This document shows, piece by piece, positions 1 through 7,979 of a stretch of 64,000 nt of DNA (position 1 is its first letter; every line of letters begins with the position of its first letter). A program made the translations under genes and the position numbers. This DNA is from an uncultured Oscillospiraceae bacterium. GTDB lineage: Bacteria; Bacillota; Clostridia; Oscillospirales; Ruminococcaceae. The stretch covers positions 18,172 through 82,171 of the forward strand of contig CAJUSD010000014.1 in assembly GCA_910589145.1 (NCBI GenBank), read 5' to 3'. The notes below the pieces were generated by a model, which saw only the letters and a list, made by a program, of their open reading frames with translations, had not been told where the DNA came from and made no database searches.

Positions 1-135
1 GCCAGGCAGCAGCCTGCCTTCGCCTCCGCGCCTTGCAGCTCCGCCGCCAGAACTGCTTTTGGATCCTTCGGAGTTTTTGGCGCTGTTTTTTACTTTGTTA
101 TGCCGGCGTTCTCCTTTGCCGGCCCAAAAAAACAT
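1..135 (-). CDS. possible 5' part of an unknown gene, truncated by the window edge
   Basis: An open frame begins with ATG at 135 (AAGGGA ribosome-binding site just upstream) and stays open for 45 codons to the window edge. The peptide is basic and low in complexity, with Ser/Gly and Arg/Gly runs, and I recognise no family. The forward strand is also open here for 55 codons, so the coding strand is uncertain. It lies downstream of the tRNA-Pro terminator on the same strand. Treat it as tentative. Confidence 0.3.
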   Translation of the reverse strand, partial: MFFWAGKGERRHNKVKNSAKNSEGSKSSSGGGAARRGGEGRLLPG

Positions 136-386
136 GTTTTCCCTTGTCAAGCAAAGGTAGCATAGGATGATTTAAGATGGGCAGAAGCAGGAAAGCCATT
201 GAAGGTCTGCAAGCCTGCATTGCCATAGCCATAATAGAATAAAGCAATTTTTCAACCTGATATTGTCCTGAAAACTGTTTTTCCTTTTAGTCCCAGACAT
301 TTTCCTGCCTATGTGTAAATCAGGGTGTAAAAATGTAATAACAGCGTCCTTTTTAATTGAGATTGGAATAGTCCAAAATCCGCATT

Positions 387-432
387 ACAAAAAGAAAAAA
401 TCCTAGAAACCTTTATACAAAAGTTTCTAGGA
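387..432 (-). terminator. intrinsic terminator of the tRNA-Pro unit
   Basis: An inverted repeat (TCCTAGAAAC paired with GTTTCTAGGA) is followed on the minus strand by a T-rich run, directly downstream of the tRNA 3' end. Confidence 0.8.
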
Positions 433-434
433 TT

Positions 435-511
435 TGGTCTGAGTAGCGGGATTTGAACCCACGGCCTCTACCACCCCAAGGTAGCGCGCTACCAATCTGC
501 GCTATACCCAG
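435..511 (-). tRNA. tRNA-Pro (anticodon GGG)
   Basis: On the minus strand the sequence folds into a complete cloverleaf. The 7-bp acceptor stem pairs CTGGGTA with TACTCAG. The anticodon stem CTACC/GGTAG encloses the loop TTGGGGT, giving anticodon GGG. The T arm carries the TTCAAAT loop. Discriminator A is followed by an encoded CCA (435-437). It has its own promoter and terminator, so it is a single-gene transcription unit. Confidence 0.95.
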
Positions 512-552
512 ATATATCCTCTGAGGGAAGCCCTCTCGGATTCAGCTCTTAT

Positions 553-581
553 ATATTAGCAGATTCAGTAGAAAAAAGCAA
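553..581 (-). promoter_or_regulatory. sigma-A promoter of tRNA-Pro
   Basis: TTGCTT (576-581) and TAATAT (553-558) are separated by 17 bp on the minus strand, about 40 bp upstream of the tRNA 5' end. Confidence 0.75.
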
Positions 582-625
582 GAGGGTTTTGAGAAATTTT
601 TCAAATTTTTTTGAGAAATAAAAGG

Positions 626-670
626 GCACACATAAAATGCAGTTTTCATATGAAAAATGTGCGTTTTTTA
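626..670 (+). terminator. hairpin plus T-run upstream of the TetM-like gene (terminator or attenuator)
   Basis: GCACA (626-630) pairs with TGTGC (658-662) and an inner TTTTCAT/ATGAAAA palindrome extends the stem; GTTTTTTATT follows. It stands about 90 bp before the start codon. It may end leftward-origin readthrough or attenuate the GTPase gene; leader attenuation is known for tet(M), but no leader peptide was identified here. Confidence 0.5.
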
Positions 671-756
671 TTGAGCTTTTAAAATAGATCTTGACGAAAA
701 TGTAAAAGTATGCTTTCCTAAAAGGGATGGACTAAATTTGAAGGGAGCCTGCTTTT

Positions 757-2787
757 ATGGTAGTTGGCGTTGCCGCACATGTGGACGCAGGCAAAACGAC
801 ATTTTGTGAACAACTGCTTTTGCAAACCCATACCATCCGTTCTGCGGGGCGGGTTGATAACGGAAACAGCTTTATGGACGTTCACCCATTGGAGCGGCGC
901 AGAGGAATCACGATTTTTTCCGGGCAGGCGAAAATCTCCTGGTTGGGGCGGGAGCATTGGCTGCTGGATACCCCCGGACATGTGGATTTCTCGGCGGAGA
1001 TGGAACGGGCATTACAGGTCATCGACTGCGCGGTGATTATCATAAGCTGTGCGGAAGGAGTACAGGGTCATACTGAAACCTTGTTTCGTCTTTTGGAGAA
1101 GTATCAAATCCCTGCGTTCCTTTTTCTGAACAAAACTGACCGGATAGGAGCGGATTCGGAAAAGGTTTTGGCGGAAATCAACGGACTTTTAGGGCGGGAG
1201 AGTACAGCGGTGGATTTCAGCGGGTGTGGGGGCGCCCAATCCGAAAACACTTTTTGGGACAGTTTAAGCAGCGATTTAAAAGAAGAAATTGCGCCTCTTT
1301 CAGAGAGGTTATTTGAAGCATACCTGGATCAGCGGGATACCACTGATCTTTGGAGAACAGAAGCCCAATCCCTGTTTCGTCAAAGGAAATTGTTTCCTGT
1401 GTTTCGGGGAGCTGCACTTTTGGGGCAGGGGATAGAGGAATTTTTAACGGGATTAACAGCTTTTTGCTGGGAAGAACCCTCAAATTTAAAAGAATTGCCC
1501 TTTATGGGAAAAGTTTATCAGGTTCGGCGGGATAGCGCTGGGAACCGAATCGTTTCTGTCAAAGTCCAGCAGGGAACCCTCCAGCCTAAAAGCCGGATCG
1601 CCTGTGTTGAGCAAAACGGGGAGATTGTGGAGGAAAAAGCTGCGGAGCTTCGTTTCTATCAAGGGGAGAAATTTTCTCCAGCCCAATCTGCCGGACCGGG
1701 AGAACTCTGCGCCGTTTGCGGGCTTGCATCTCCCATGCCGGGAGATAGGATAGGGGAGAATCCGCAAAAGGGCAGCTTCCAGATGGTTCCCACCCTTGTG
1801 AGCCGTGTCACAGCCAAAGAACCTCAAAAATTGCCTATTCATGAGCTGCTTTCCATCTTGCGAACGCTGGAGGAGGAAGATCCCACCTTACAGGTACAGG
1901 CGTCCAATGTGTCCGGCGGACAGGAAATTCATGTGAAGATTATGGGGCAAATTCAGCTCGAAATTTTAACAGACTGTGTTCGACAGAGGTTTGGGGCAGA
2001 TATCGTCTTTGGCCCCTGCCGTGTTCTGTATCGGGAAACTCTCTCCGCGCCAGTAATTGGAATGGGACACTTTGAGCCGCTGCGCCATTATGCCGAGGTC
2101 CATTTCCTGCTTTTACCGGGAGAGCCGGGCAGCGGAATACGGTTTTCCAGCCGTGTCCATACCGACAATTTGTCTCTGAACTGGCAGCATTTGGTTGAAA
2201 CCCATGTGATGGAAAAAAGTCACCTGGGGACAATGACCGGCTCAGAGATAACTGATATTCAGATTATTTTAATTGCCGCCCGGGCTCACGAAAAGCACAC
2301 CGAGGGCGGTGACTTCCGGCAGTCGGTTTATCGGGCTATCCGCCAGGGATTTGCATCCGCTTTGCAGGATGGGAAGGTTCAGCTTTTGGAACCAGTTTAT
2401 CGGGTTTCCATACAGGTCCCCCAGGATTTGGCAGGGCGGGTTTTGAGCGATATTCAGCAGAGAAAAGGGGCTTTTCAGCCTCCAGAACTGGAAAATGGGC
2501 GGGCGAAGATTATTGCAAAGGTTCCGGCTGCATCGTTTTTAGACTATCCGCTGGAATTTGCAGGGTTCAGCAGGGGTAAGGGTTCCCTGTCAATGGATTT
2601 TGATGGCTACACCCCCTGCCACAATCCTGACGAGGTGACAGCAGAAATAGGATATGATTTTGACCGGGATGTAGAAAATACCGCGGACAGCGTATTTTGT
2701 GCCAAGGGTGCAGGGTTTCCTGTCAAATGGTTTGATGTGCCGTCTTATGCCCATCTGTCCCCGGATACACCGAAAGAATTGTTATAA
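757..2787 (+). CDS. TetM/TetO-like ribosomal protection GTPase (EF-G family)
   Basis: A 676-residue translational GTPase of the EF-G-like class that contains the tetracycline ribosomal protection proteins. The G1 motif AHVDAGKT lies at about residues 7-14, followed by RGIT (G2), DTPGH (G3) and NKTD (G4), and then the EF-G-type domains II-V. Overall order and length fit the Tet(M)/Tet(O)/Tet(W) fold (about 640 residues) with a slightly longer C-terminus. Members of this family dislodge tetracycline from the 30S A site, but many chromosomal clostridial homologues are divergent and of unproven resistance function. ATG 757 follows a GAAGGGA ribosome-binding site. No mobile-element genes are adjacent, so this looks like a resident gene. 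Family assignment is firm; resistance is inference. Confidence 0.85.
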   Translation: MVVGVAAHVDAGKTTFCEQLLLQTHTIRSAGRVDNGNSFMDVHPLERRRGITIFSGQAKISWLGREHWLLDTPGHVDFSAEMERALQVIDCAVIIISCAEGVQGHTETLFRLLEKYQIPAFLFLNKTDRIGADSEKVLAEINGLLGRESTAVDFSGCGGAQSENTFWDSLSSDLKEEIAPLSERLFEAYLDQRDTTDLWRTEAQSLFRQRKLFPVFRGAALLGQGIEEFLTGLTAFCWEEPSNLKELPFMGKVYQVRRDSAGNRIVSVKVQQGTLQPKSRIACVEQNGEIVEEKAAELRFYQGEKFSPAQSAGPGELCAVCGLASPMPGDRIGENPQKGSFQMVPTLVSRVTAKEPQKLPIHELLSILRTLEEEDPTLQVQASNVSGGQEIHVKIMGQIQLEILTDCVRQRFGADIVFGPCRVLYRETLSAPVIGMGHFEPLRHYAEVHFLLLPGEPGSGIRFSSRVHTDNLSLNWQHLVETHVMEKSHLGTMTGSEITDIQIILIAARAHEKHTEGGDFRQSVYRAIRQGFASALQDGKVQLLEPVYRVSIQVPQDLAGRVLSDIQQRKGAFQPPELENGRAKIIAKVPAASFLDYPLEFAGFSRGKGSLSMDFDGYTPCHNPDEVTAEIGYDFDRDVENTADSVFCAKGAGFPVKWFDVPSYAHLSPDTPKELL

Positions 2788-2808
2788 TCATTAGAGGAGT
2801 GTAAAAAT

Positions 2809-2859
2809 ATGTTGTCTGCTTATTTTAAGGTTCCATGCTGCGTGGATCCATTGAACTGA
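2809..2859 (+). CDS. possible 16-residue small ORF
   Basis: ATG at 2809 follows an AGAGGAG ribosome-binding site at good spacing and opens 16 codons ending TGA, with the peptide MLSAYFKVPCCVDPLN. It starts 22 bp after the GTPase stop and ends 46 bp before the HD-domain gene. It is too short to judge from codon use. It could be a leader peptide, a translated small protein, or chance. Confidence 0.3.
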   Translation: MLSAYFKVPCCVDPLN

Positions 2860-2905
2860 TTATTTGGATTGATTTTATTTGACAGCCGGAAGGGGAGTGT
2901 GTATT

Positions 2906-3511
2906 GTGTTGGAAATTGATATGAATCAGGATTATAAAGAGCAGTTTATCCGTACATACCAGGAAAGCATAACCCGCGAAGGAGCGGACAACCTGCTGAA
3001 CTGGATGCAGAAAACCGATTTTTTCACAGCTCCCGCCAGCTCAAAATTTCATTGTGCCTTTGCCCAAGGGCTTTGCCTGCACAGTATGATGGTTTATCAG
3101 ACGCTGATGGAAAAGCATTTTGATTCGGAAAAAGACAACCCGGAGAGCTTTGCCATCTGCGGACTGCTTCACGATTTGTGCAAAGCCCAGTTTTACAAGG
3201 TTTCCCAGAGAAACGTGAAAAACGAGCAGACCGGCGCGTGGGAAAAACAGCCCTTTTACCAAGTGGAGGATTCCTTCCCATATGGCCATGGGGAAAAATC
3301 TGTGTTCCTCATTGAGCGGTTTTTGAGGCTGAAGCCCGCAGAGGCCACCGCTATCCGCTGGCATATGGGAGGCTTTGATTCTGCGGCTAAGGGAGGCGAT
3401 TTCGCCGTCAGCCTGGCATATGAAAAGTATCCCCTGGCGGTAAAGCTCCATCTGGCGGACTTGGAGTCCACCTATATTAAAGAAAAACATCTGCGGGGTC
3501 CTGCCGTGTAG
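2906..3511 (+). CDS. HD-domain phosphohydrolase-like protein
   Basis: A 201-residue protein with an HD-superfamily signature: an upstream His in the LHSM segment, the LLHDLCK doublet around residue 90, and a later His in the RWHMG segment, consistent with a metal-dependent phosphohydrolase core. The substrate cannot be told. Several in-frame TTG/GTG codons exist; GTG 2906 is preferred because GGAAGGGGAG sits 8 nt upstream. It follows the TetM-like gene in the same direction and may be cotranscribed. This clostridial family is usually annotated only as HD-domain or hydrolase. Confidence 0.7.
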   Translation: MLEIDMNQDYKEQFIRTYQESITREGADNLLNWMQKTDFFTAPASSKFHCAFAQGLCLHSMMVYQTLMEKHFDSEKDNPESFAICGLLHDLCKAQFYKVSQRNVKNEQTGAWEKQPFYQVEDSFPYGHGEKSVFLIERFLRLKPAEATAIRWHMGGFDSAAKGGDFAVSLAYEKYPLAVKLHLADLESTYIKEKHLRGPAV

Positions 3512-3647
3512 GGGCTGCGTGGTGTTTATAAATATCTTATCCAGACTGTCCAAAACGGTTTCGTTTTCCTTGCGGCGGACGGTTTGGCTAGGTACGCTTG
3601 AAGTATGATTTGACGCTTTGTGATTGAAAGATTGGAAGTGATATATT

Positions 3648-5486
3648 ATGGCTCAAACAAAGGCCAAAGGAAATTACCGGACTATCCTGCGCTATGTGTC
3701 CGGCTCCTGGCGGTTTTATCTTCTGGCGCTGACCGCTTCCATGCTGGCGACAGTGTTTAACTTCCTAAGCCCCCAGATCATCCGGTTTACGGTTGACTCT
3801 GTAATTGGGGAAGAACCGGATAAGCTGTCCGGTTTTATGCTGAATTTTTATCAGGCAGTCGGCGGACGGGAAGGGCTTCGCTCCAACCTGATATTCTGTG
3901 CTGTGGCAGTGGTTGCAGTGGCGGCATTGTCGGGTTTATGCAACCTGACCAGCCGCATTTCCACTGCAAAAGCCTCAGAAGGCTTTGTCCGCAGACTGCG
4001 CAATGCATTGTATGCACATATCCAGAAGCTGCCTTACCAGTGGCATATGGAAAACCAGACCGGAGACATCATCCAAAGATGTACCTCCGACGTGGAAACC
4101 ATGCGCAGCTTTGTGACAAACCAGATACTGGAAATCTGCCGGGTGGTATTCCTGCTGATTTTTGCAGTATCCATGATGTTTCCCATGAATGCCATGATGA
4201 CCTGGGCGGCAATCGCCTTTATTCCCATTGTGGCACTGTATTCCGGCTACTTCCACAAGAAGATTTCCAAAAAGTTCCGGGAAGCTGACGAAGCAGAAGG
4301 AGTTTTGTCCGCAGCAGTACAGGAAAACCTTACTGGCGTGCGGGTTGTCCGCGCCTTTGGACGGGAAAAATATGAAATTGAACGCTTTGATGAGAAGAAC
4401 AACCTCTTTTCCGAACTGTGGGTAAAGCTGGGCTATGTCCTGGGGGCTTACTGGGGCGTTGGCGACTTTTTTACCGGGATACAGATATTGACTATCCTTG
4501 CTTTGGGCACTATTCAGACTGTCAACGGCAGCATCACCCTGGGTGAGTTCCTTGTATTCCTGTCCTATAACCAAACCCTTTCCTGGCCTATCCGCAGCCT
4601 GGGGCGCATCATTTCTGATTTGAGCAAGTCGGGGGTATCCGCCGAGCGTCTTTCCTATATCCTCAATTCAGAGGAGGAACAGGACAAACCAGGCGCTGTG
4701 GAAGCTCCCATGAATCAGGACGTTTCTTTCCAGCATGTCACCTACCGCTTTGAGGGGGAAAAGGCTGTGCTGGATGATGTTACCTTTACCATTCCGGCCG
4801 GCTCAACCTTCGCCATATTGGGCGGAACCGGTTCGGGAAAATCCACCCTGATGCACCTGTTGGACCGGCTTTATGATCTGCCGGAGGAATGTGGAAAAAT
4901 CACCGTGGGCGGCGTGAATATTCAGGACATGAAACGGAGCTGGATTCGCCAGAACGTGGGTATGGTCCTTCAGGAGCCGTTCCTGTTTTCCCGTACCATA
5001 GAGGAAAATATTGCGTCGGTTCTGCCTGTGCAGACTTCCACTGAAGATAGGCTGTCCCAGGTCAAACAGGCTGCGTCTATCGCCTGCGTTGACGATGCGA
5101 TTGAGGGTTTCCAGGATGGTTATGGAACCGTCGTTGGGGAGAGGGGAGTAACCCTTTCCGGCGGGCAGAAACAGCGGGTTGCCATTGCCCGGATGCTGCT
5201 GCAGAAAGCGCCTATTATGGTATTCGACGATTCCCTTTCTGCGGTTGACGCGGAAACGGATTCCAGCATCCGCAAAGCCCTCCATGAAAATCTGGGCGGT
5301 TCCACCGTCATCCTGATTTCCCACCGCATCACAACCTTGATGCAGGCGGATACCATTCTGGTTTTGGAAGACGGAAAAATAGCTGAAATAGGGACCCATG
5401 ACCAGCTTTTGTCAAACAACGGAATTTATAAGAGTATATACGATATTCAGATGAACCAGGAAGACCGGGAGGCGGCAGGGCTGTAA
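3648..5486 (+). CDS. ABC exporter half-transporter with degenerate catalytic site (partner A)
   Basis: A 612-residue type IV ABC exporter half with an N-terminal six-helix transmembrane domain and a C-terminal nucleotide-binding domain. Walker A GGTGSGKS is near residue 391, the canonical signature LSGGQKQR near 503, and Walker B near 522. Walker B reads VFDDSLSAVD: the catalytic Glu is Asp, the hallmark of the degenerate half in heterodimeric exporters such as BmrCD or TmrAB. It should pair with the half-transporter encoded at 5694. Substrates of this class are drugs, lipids or peptides; the sequence does not say which. ATG 3648 follows GGAAGTG. Confidence 0.9.
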   Translation: MAQTKAKGNYRTILRYVSGSWRFYLLALTASMLATVFNFLSPQIIRFTVDSVIGEEPDKLSGFMLNFYQAVGGREGLRSNLIFCAVAVVAVAALSGLCNLTSRISTAKASEGFVRRLRNALYAHIQKLPYQWHMENQTGDIIQRCTSDVETMRSFVTNQILEICRVVFLLIFAVSMMFPMNAMMTWAAIAFIPIVALYSGYFHKKISKKFREADEAEGVLSAAVQENLTGVRVVRAFGREKYEIERFDEKNNLFSELWVKLGYVLGAYWGVGDFFTGIQILTILALGTIQTVNGSITLGEFLVFLSYNQTLSWPIRSLGRIISDLSKSGVSAERLSYILNSEEEQDKPGAVEAPMNQDVSFQHVTYRFEGEKAVLDDVTFTIPAGSTFAILGGTGSGKSTLMHLLDRLYDLPEECGKITVGGVNIQDMKRSWIRQNVGMVLQEPFLFSRTIEENIASVLPVQTSTEDRLSQVKQAASIACVDDAIEGFQDGYGTVVGERGVTLSGGQKQRVAIARMLLQKAPIMVFDDSLSAVDAETDSSIRKALHENLGGSTVILISHRITTLMQADTILVLEDGKIAEIGTHDQLLSNNGIYKSIYDIQMNQEDREAAGL

Positions 5487-5647
5487 GAACCTGTGTTCAT
5501 AACCGAGGGACGCCGGATGGACGAGGATTTTTTCCCGTCAGACAAGGAGATTTTCCGCAGCCATACTGATGGCAAGGGAAACCGACGCAGTATGGCTGCG
5601 GAAAAAGACCAGCCGGACGGCGTGCAGCGGTTGTGAATACAGGTTCT
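5486..5647. repeat. 162-bp nested palindromic (MITE-like) element
   Basis: The outer 20-nt arms (5486-5505 and 5628-5647) are inverted copies with two differences, beginning AGAACCTGT. An inner pair of 18-nt arms beginning TTTTCCGCAGCC is perfectly complementary and encloses a short loop. The element begins at the stop codon of the first ABC gene and fills most of the gap to the second. The layout suggests a miniature inverted-repeat element or a REP-like structured repeat; no transposase gene is present. Confidence 0.75.
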
Positions 5648-5693
5648 AAGTCCGTTCCTCTCGGGATTCCTTTGGGAAAGGAGCTGATATCCT

Positions 5694-7523
5694 ATGGCTT
5701 CCATTCAGGAAGAAGAATATAACAAATCACTTGACTTGAAAATCTGGGCGAAAATGATCCCATTTTTCAGGCCGTACTTAAAGGAAATTATCGGCGTTAT
5801 TTCGCTGATGCTGCTCTCCGCACTGATTGACGTCTGCTTTCCCCTGATGCAGCGTTATGCAGTAGACCATTTTATTGTGCCGAACCATTTGCAAGGGTTT
5901 GCTCCCTTTGTGGGGGGCTATTTTGTCATGGTCGCCTGTCAGACGGTGATCGTCATCCTGTTTTCCCGGCTTTCCATGGTTGTGGAGATGCGTGCCGGGC
6001 GGGATTTGAAACGGGCAGCCTTTGTACATCTGCAAACACTGTCCTTTTCCTACTACAATACCACTCCAGTTGGTTACATCCTTGCCAGGGTTATGAGCGA
6101 TTCCAGCAGAATTTCCGGCATGGTGTCCTGGGGGCTGGTAGATATGATGTGGGCGATTTCCTATGTAGTCGGGGCCTTTATTTCCATGATGTTTCTTAAC
6201 ATCCGGCTGGCGGGGTATGTTTTGCTGATTGTGCCCTTTGTCGTGCTGCTGACCATATATTTTCAGAACCGGATTCTGAGGGGCAACCGGAAGGTCCGCC
6301 AGATCAATTCCCAGATTACCGGGGCTTACAACGAGGGCATTACCGGTGCCAGGACTTCTAAAACTTTGGTCATTGAAGATAAGAATTACCAGGAATTTTC
6401 TGAACTGACCGATACCATGCACCGGGCTTCTGTCCATACCTCCATGCTCAATGCAGTCTATATCCCTTCCATTATGTTTTGCAGCTCTGTTGCGGTTGCC
6501 TTTGTGCTGGCAAGGGGCGGATACTTGGTAATGAATGATGTAATCGCTTTTGGTACACTGTCCGCCTTTATTTCCTATGCCACAGGCATTGTGGAGCCGA
6601 TTCAGCAGGTGGCAAGGTTCCTGGCGGATTTCGTTGCTACCCAGGCCAATATTGAACGAGTAACCGGTCTGCTGGAAAAGACCCCCGATATTGTGGATTC
6701 TGCCGAAGTGGTTTCCAAGTACGGCGATTCCTTTGAAGGCAAACGGGAAAACTGGGAGCCAATCCAAGGGGATATTGAATTTAAAGATGTTTCCTTTAAA
6801 TATCCCGACGGCGGAGACTATGTTTTACAGCATTTCAACCTGAAAATCCCGGCAGGAACGACTGTCGCCATTGTCGGGGAGACAGGGGCGGGAAAATCTA
6901 CCCTGGTAAATCTGGCCTGCCGCTTTTTTGAGCCGACCGAGGGACAGGTTCTCATTGACGGGGTGGATTACCGCGAGCGCTCCCAGCTATGGCTGCACAG
7001 CAATATCGGCTATGTGCTGCAAAATCCCCATCTGTTTTCCGGGACAGTACGGGAGAATATCCGCTACGGCAAGCTGGAAGCCACTGACGAACAGATTCAG
7101 GAGGCGGCCCGGAAAGTTTCCGCCGATACAGTTGTCAGCAAGCTGGAAAAGGGCTATGACAGCGACGTGGGCGAGGGCGGCGACCGCCTTTCCACCGGGG
7201 AAAAACAGCTTATCTCCTTTGCCCGCGCGGTATTGGCAGACCCAAGAATTTTTGTTTTGGATGAGGCTACTTCGTCTATTGACACCCAGACGGAGCTTTT
7301 AATCCAGCAGGCAATCTCCCATTTGCTGGAAAACCGGACCTCTTTCCTGATTGCACACAGGCTTTCCACTATCCGCCAGGCGGATTTGATTCTGGTGGTA
7401 CGAGACGGGAAGATTATTGAGCAGGGGGATCATAAGTCCCTGCTTCAGAAAAAGGGGTACTATTATTCTCTTTATAATAAGCAGTTTATGGAAGAAGCCA
7501 TGATGCGCAAAATGCAGGCATAA
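5694..7523 (+). CDS. ABC exporter half-transporter with intact catalytic Glu (partner B)
   Basis: A 609-residue ABC exporter half. The six-helix membrane domain is followed by an ATPase domain with Walker A GETGAGKST near residue 395 and Walker B FVLDEATSSID near 519, keeping the catalytic Glu. Its signature is the non-canonical LSTGEKQ, complementary to the partner: one composite ATP site is fully canonical (Walker A/B here plus LSGGQ of partner A) and the other is degenerate. It lies 207 bp downstream of partner A across a palindromic element, with its own AAAGGAG ribosome-binding site. It probably exports a hydrophobic or peptide substrate as a heterodimer. Confidence 0.9.
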   Translation: MASIQEEEYNKSLDLKIWAKMIPFFRPYLKEIIGVISLMLLSALIDVCFPLMQRYAVDHFIVPNHLQGFAPFVGGYFVMVACQTVIVILFSRLSMVVEMRAGRDLKRAAFVHLQTLSFSYYNTTPVGYILARVMSDSSRISGMVSWGLVDMMWAISYVVGAFISMMFLNIRLAGYVLLIVPFVVLLTIYFQNRILRGNRKVRQINSQITGAYNEGITGARTSKTLVIEDKNYQEFSELTDTMHRASVHTSMLNAVYIPSIMFCSSVAVAFVLARGGYLVMNDVIAFGTLSAFISYATGIVEPIQQVARFLADFVATQANIERVTGLLEKTPDIVDSAEVVSKYGDSFEGKRENWEPIQGDIEFKDVSFKYPDGGDYVLQHFNLKIPAGTTVAIVGETGAGKSTLVNLACRFFEPTEGQVLIDGVDYRERSQLWLHSNIGYVLQNPHLFSGTVRENIRYGKLEATDEQIQEAARKVSADTVVSKLEKGYDSDVGEGGDRLSTGEKQLISFARAVLADPRIFVLDEATSSIDTQTELLIQQAISHLLENRTSFLIAHRLSTIRQADLILVVRDGKIIEQGDHKSLLQKKGYYYSLYNKQFMEEAMMRKMQA

Positions 7524-7552
7524 TTTTAATATGATTCTTTTTTGCAAAAGTT

Positions 7553-7586
7553 ATGAGCGGCGTTCATCTGGATGCCGCTCATTTTT
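7553..7586 (+). terminator. intrinsic terminator after the ABC exporter pair
   Basis: ATGAGCGGC (7553-7561) pairs perfectly with GCCGCTCAT (7574-7582) and is followed by a five-T run, 30 bp after the stop codon. Confidence 0.8.
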
Positions 7587-7828
7587 CCATAAAATCTGTG
7601 AGTGACAGTATATGGAATTTTCAACCCTCTTTTTTTAAAAAAAGTTCTGGTAAAAATGAAAGGAAAGCTGGAAGGATGCGGAAAAATGCCGCAATTCTTG
7701 TTTTGTTCCGTCAAATGCTGAATGATTTTTGTATCAAGAAGCGAAACAAATCCAATTTAGGAAATGAAAAAAAGTTGTATTTTTTCATATTTCTTATGTT
7801 ATTTTCCCTTTGTAACAGCAACAAAGTC

Positions 7829-7857
7829 TTGCATTTTTGCATTTAACCGCTTATAAT
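7829..7857 (+). promoter_or_regulatory. sigma-A promoter at the head of the dcw cluster
   Basis: TTGCAT (7829-7834) and consensus TATAAT (7852-7857) are separated by 17 bp, about 120 bp upstream of rsmH. The stretch 7587-7828 before it is AT-rich and shows no gene I can support. Confidence 0.85.
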
Positions 7858-7895
7858 AAAGTGGTAGTGGTGTAAATGAGGAAAAAAGTGGTGGA
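7858..7895 (+). promoter_or_regulatory. GTGG-type direct repeats overlapping the start site (MraZ-box-like)
   Basis: AAAGTGG occurs at 7858-7864 and 7885-7891, with AGTGGTG and a TGAGG variant between and after them at roughly 9-10 bp intervals, directly downstream of the -10. Repeats of this type upstream of mraZ-rsmH bind the dcw regulator MraZ in several bacteria. No mraZ gene is present in the window; assignment as MraZ sites is inference. Confidence 0.5.
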
Positions 7896-7922
7896 GGGTA
7901 GGTCAATTATCTACCCTTTTTG
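7896..7922 (+). terminator. leader attenuator/terminator upstream of rsmH
   Basis: GGGTAG (7896-7901) pairs with CTACCC (7911-7916) and is followed by TTTTTGTGTTT. It lies within the short transcript between the promoter and rsmH, so it should reduce or condition readthrough into the cluster. Confidence 0.6.
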
Positions 7923-7979
7923 TGTTTGAACTTTATCTTTTAGGATATACATTTGACAGAGTGAAGAGAGGTGTTTCCA

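Noticed and set aside
5778..6767. 329-codon minus-strand frame inside the second ABC exporter gene
   Set aside because: It is antisense to a clear ABC membrane domain and its translation is His/Gly/Gln-rich with no family resemblance.
7553..7846. 97-codon plus-strand frame upstream of rsmH, considered as a possible mraZ
   Set aside because: It begins inside the ABC-operon terminator, is AT-driven low complexity and has none of the MraZ SpoVT-AbrB-like pattern.
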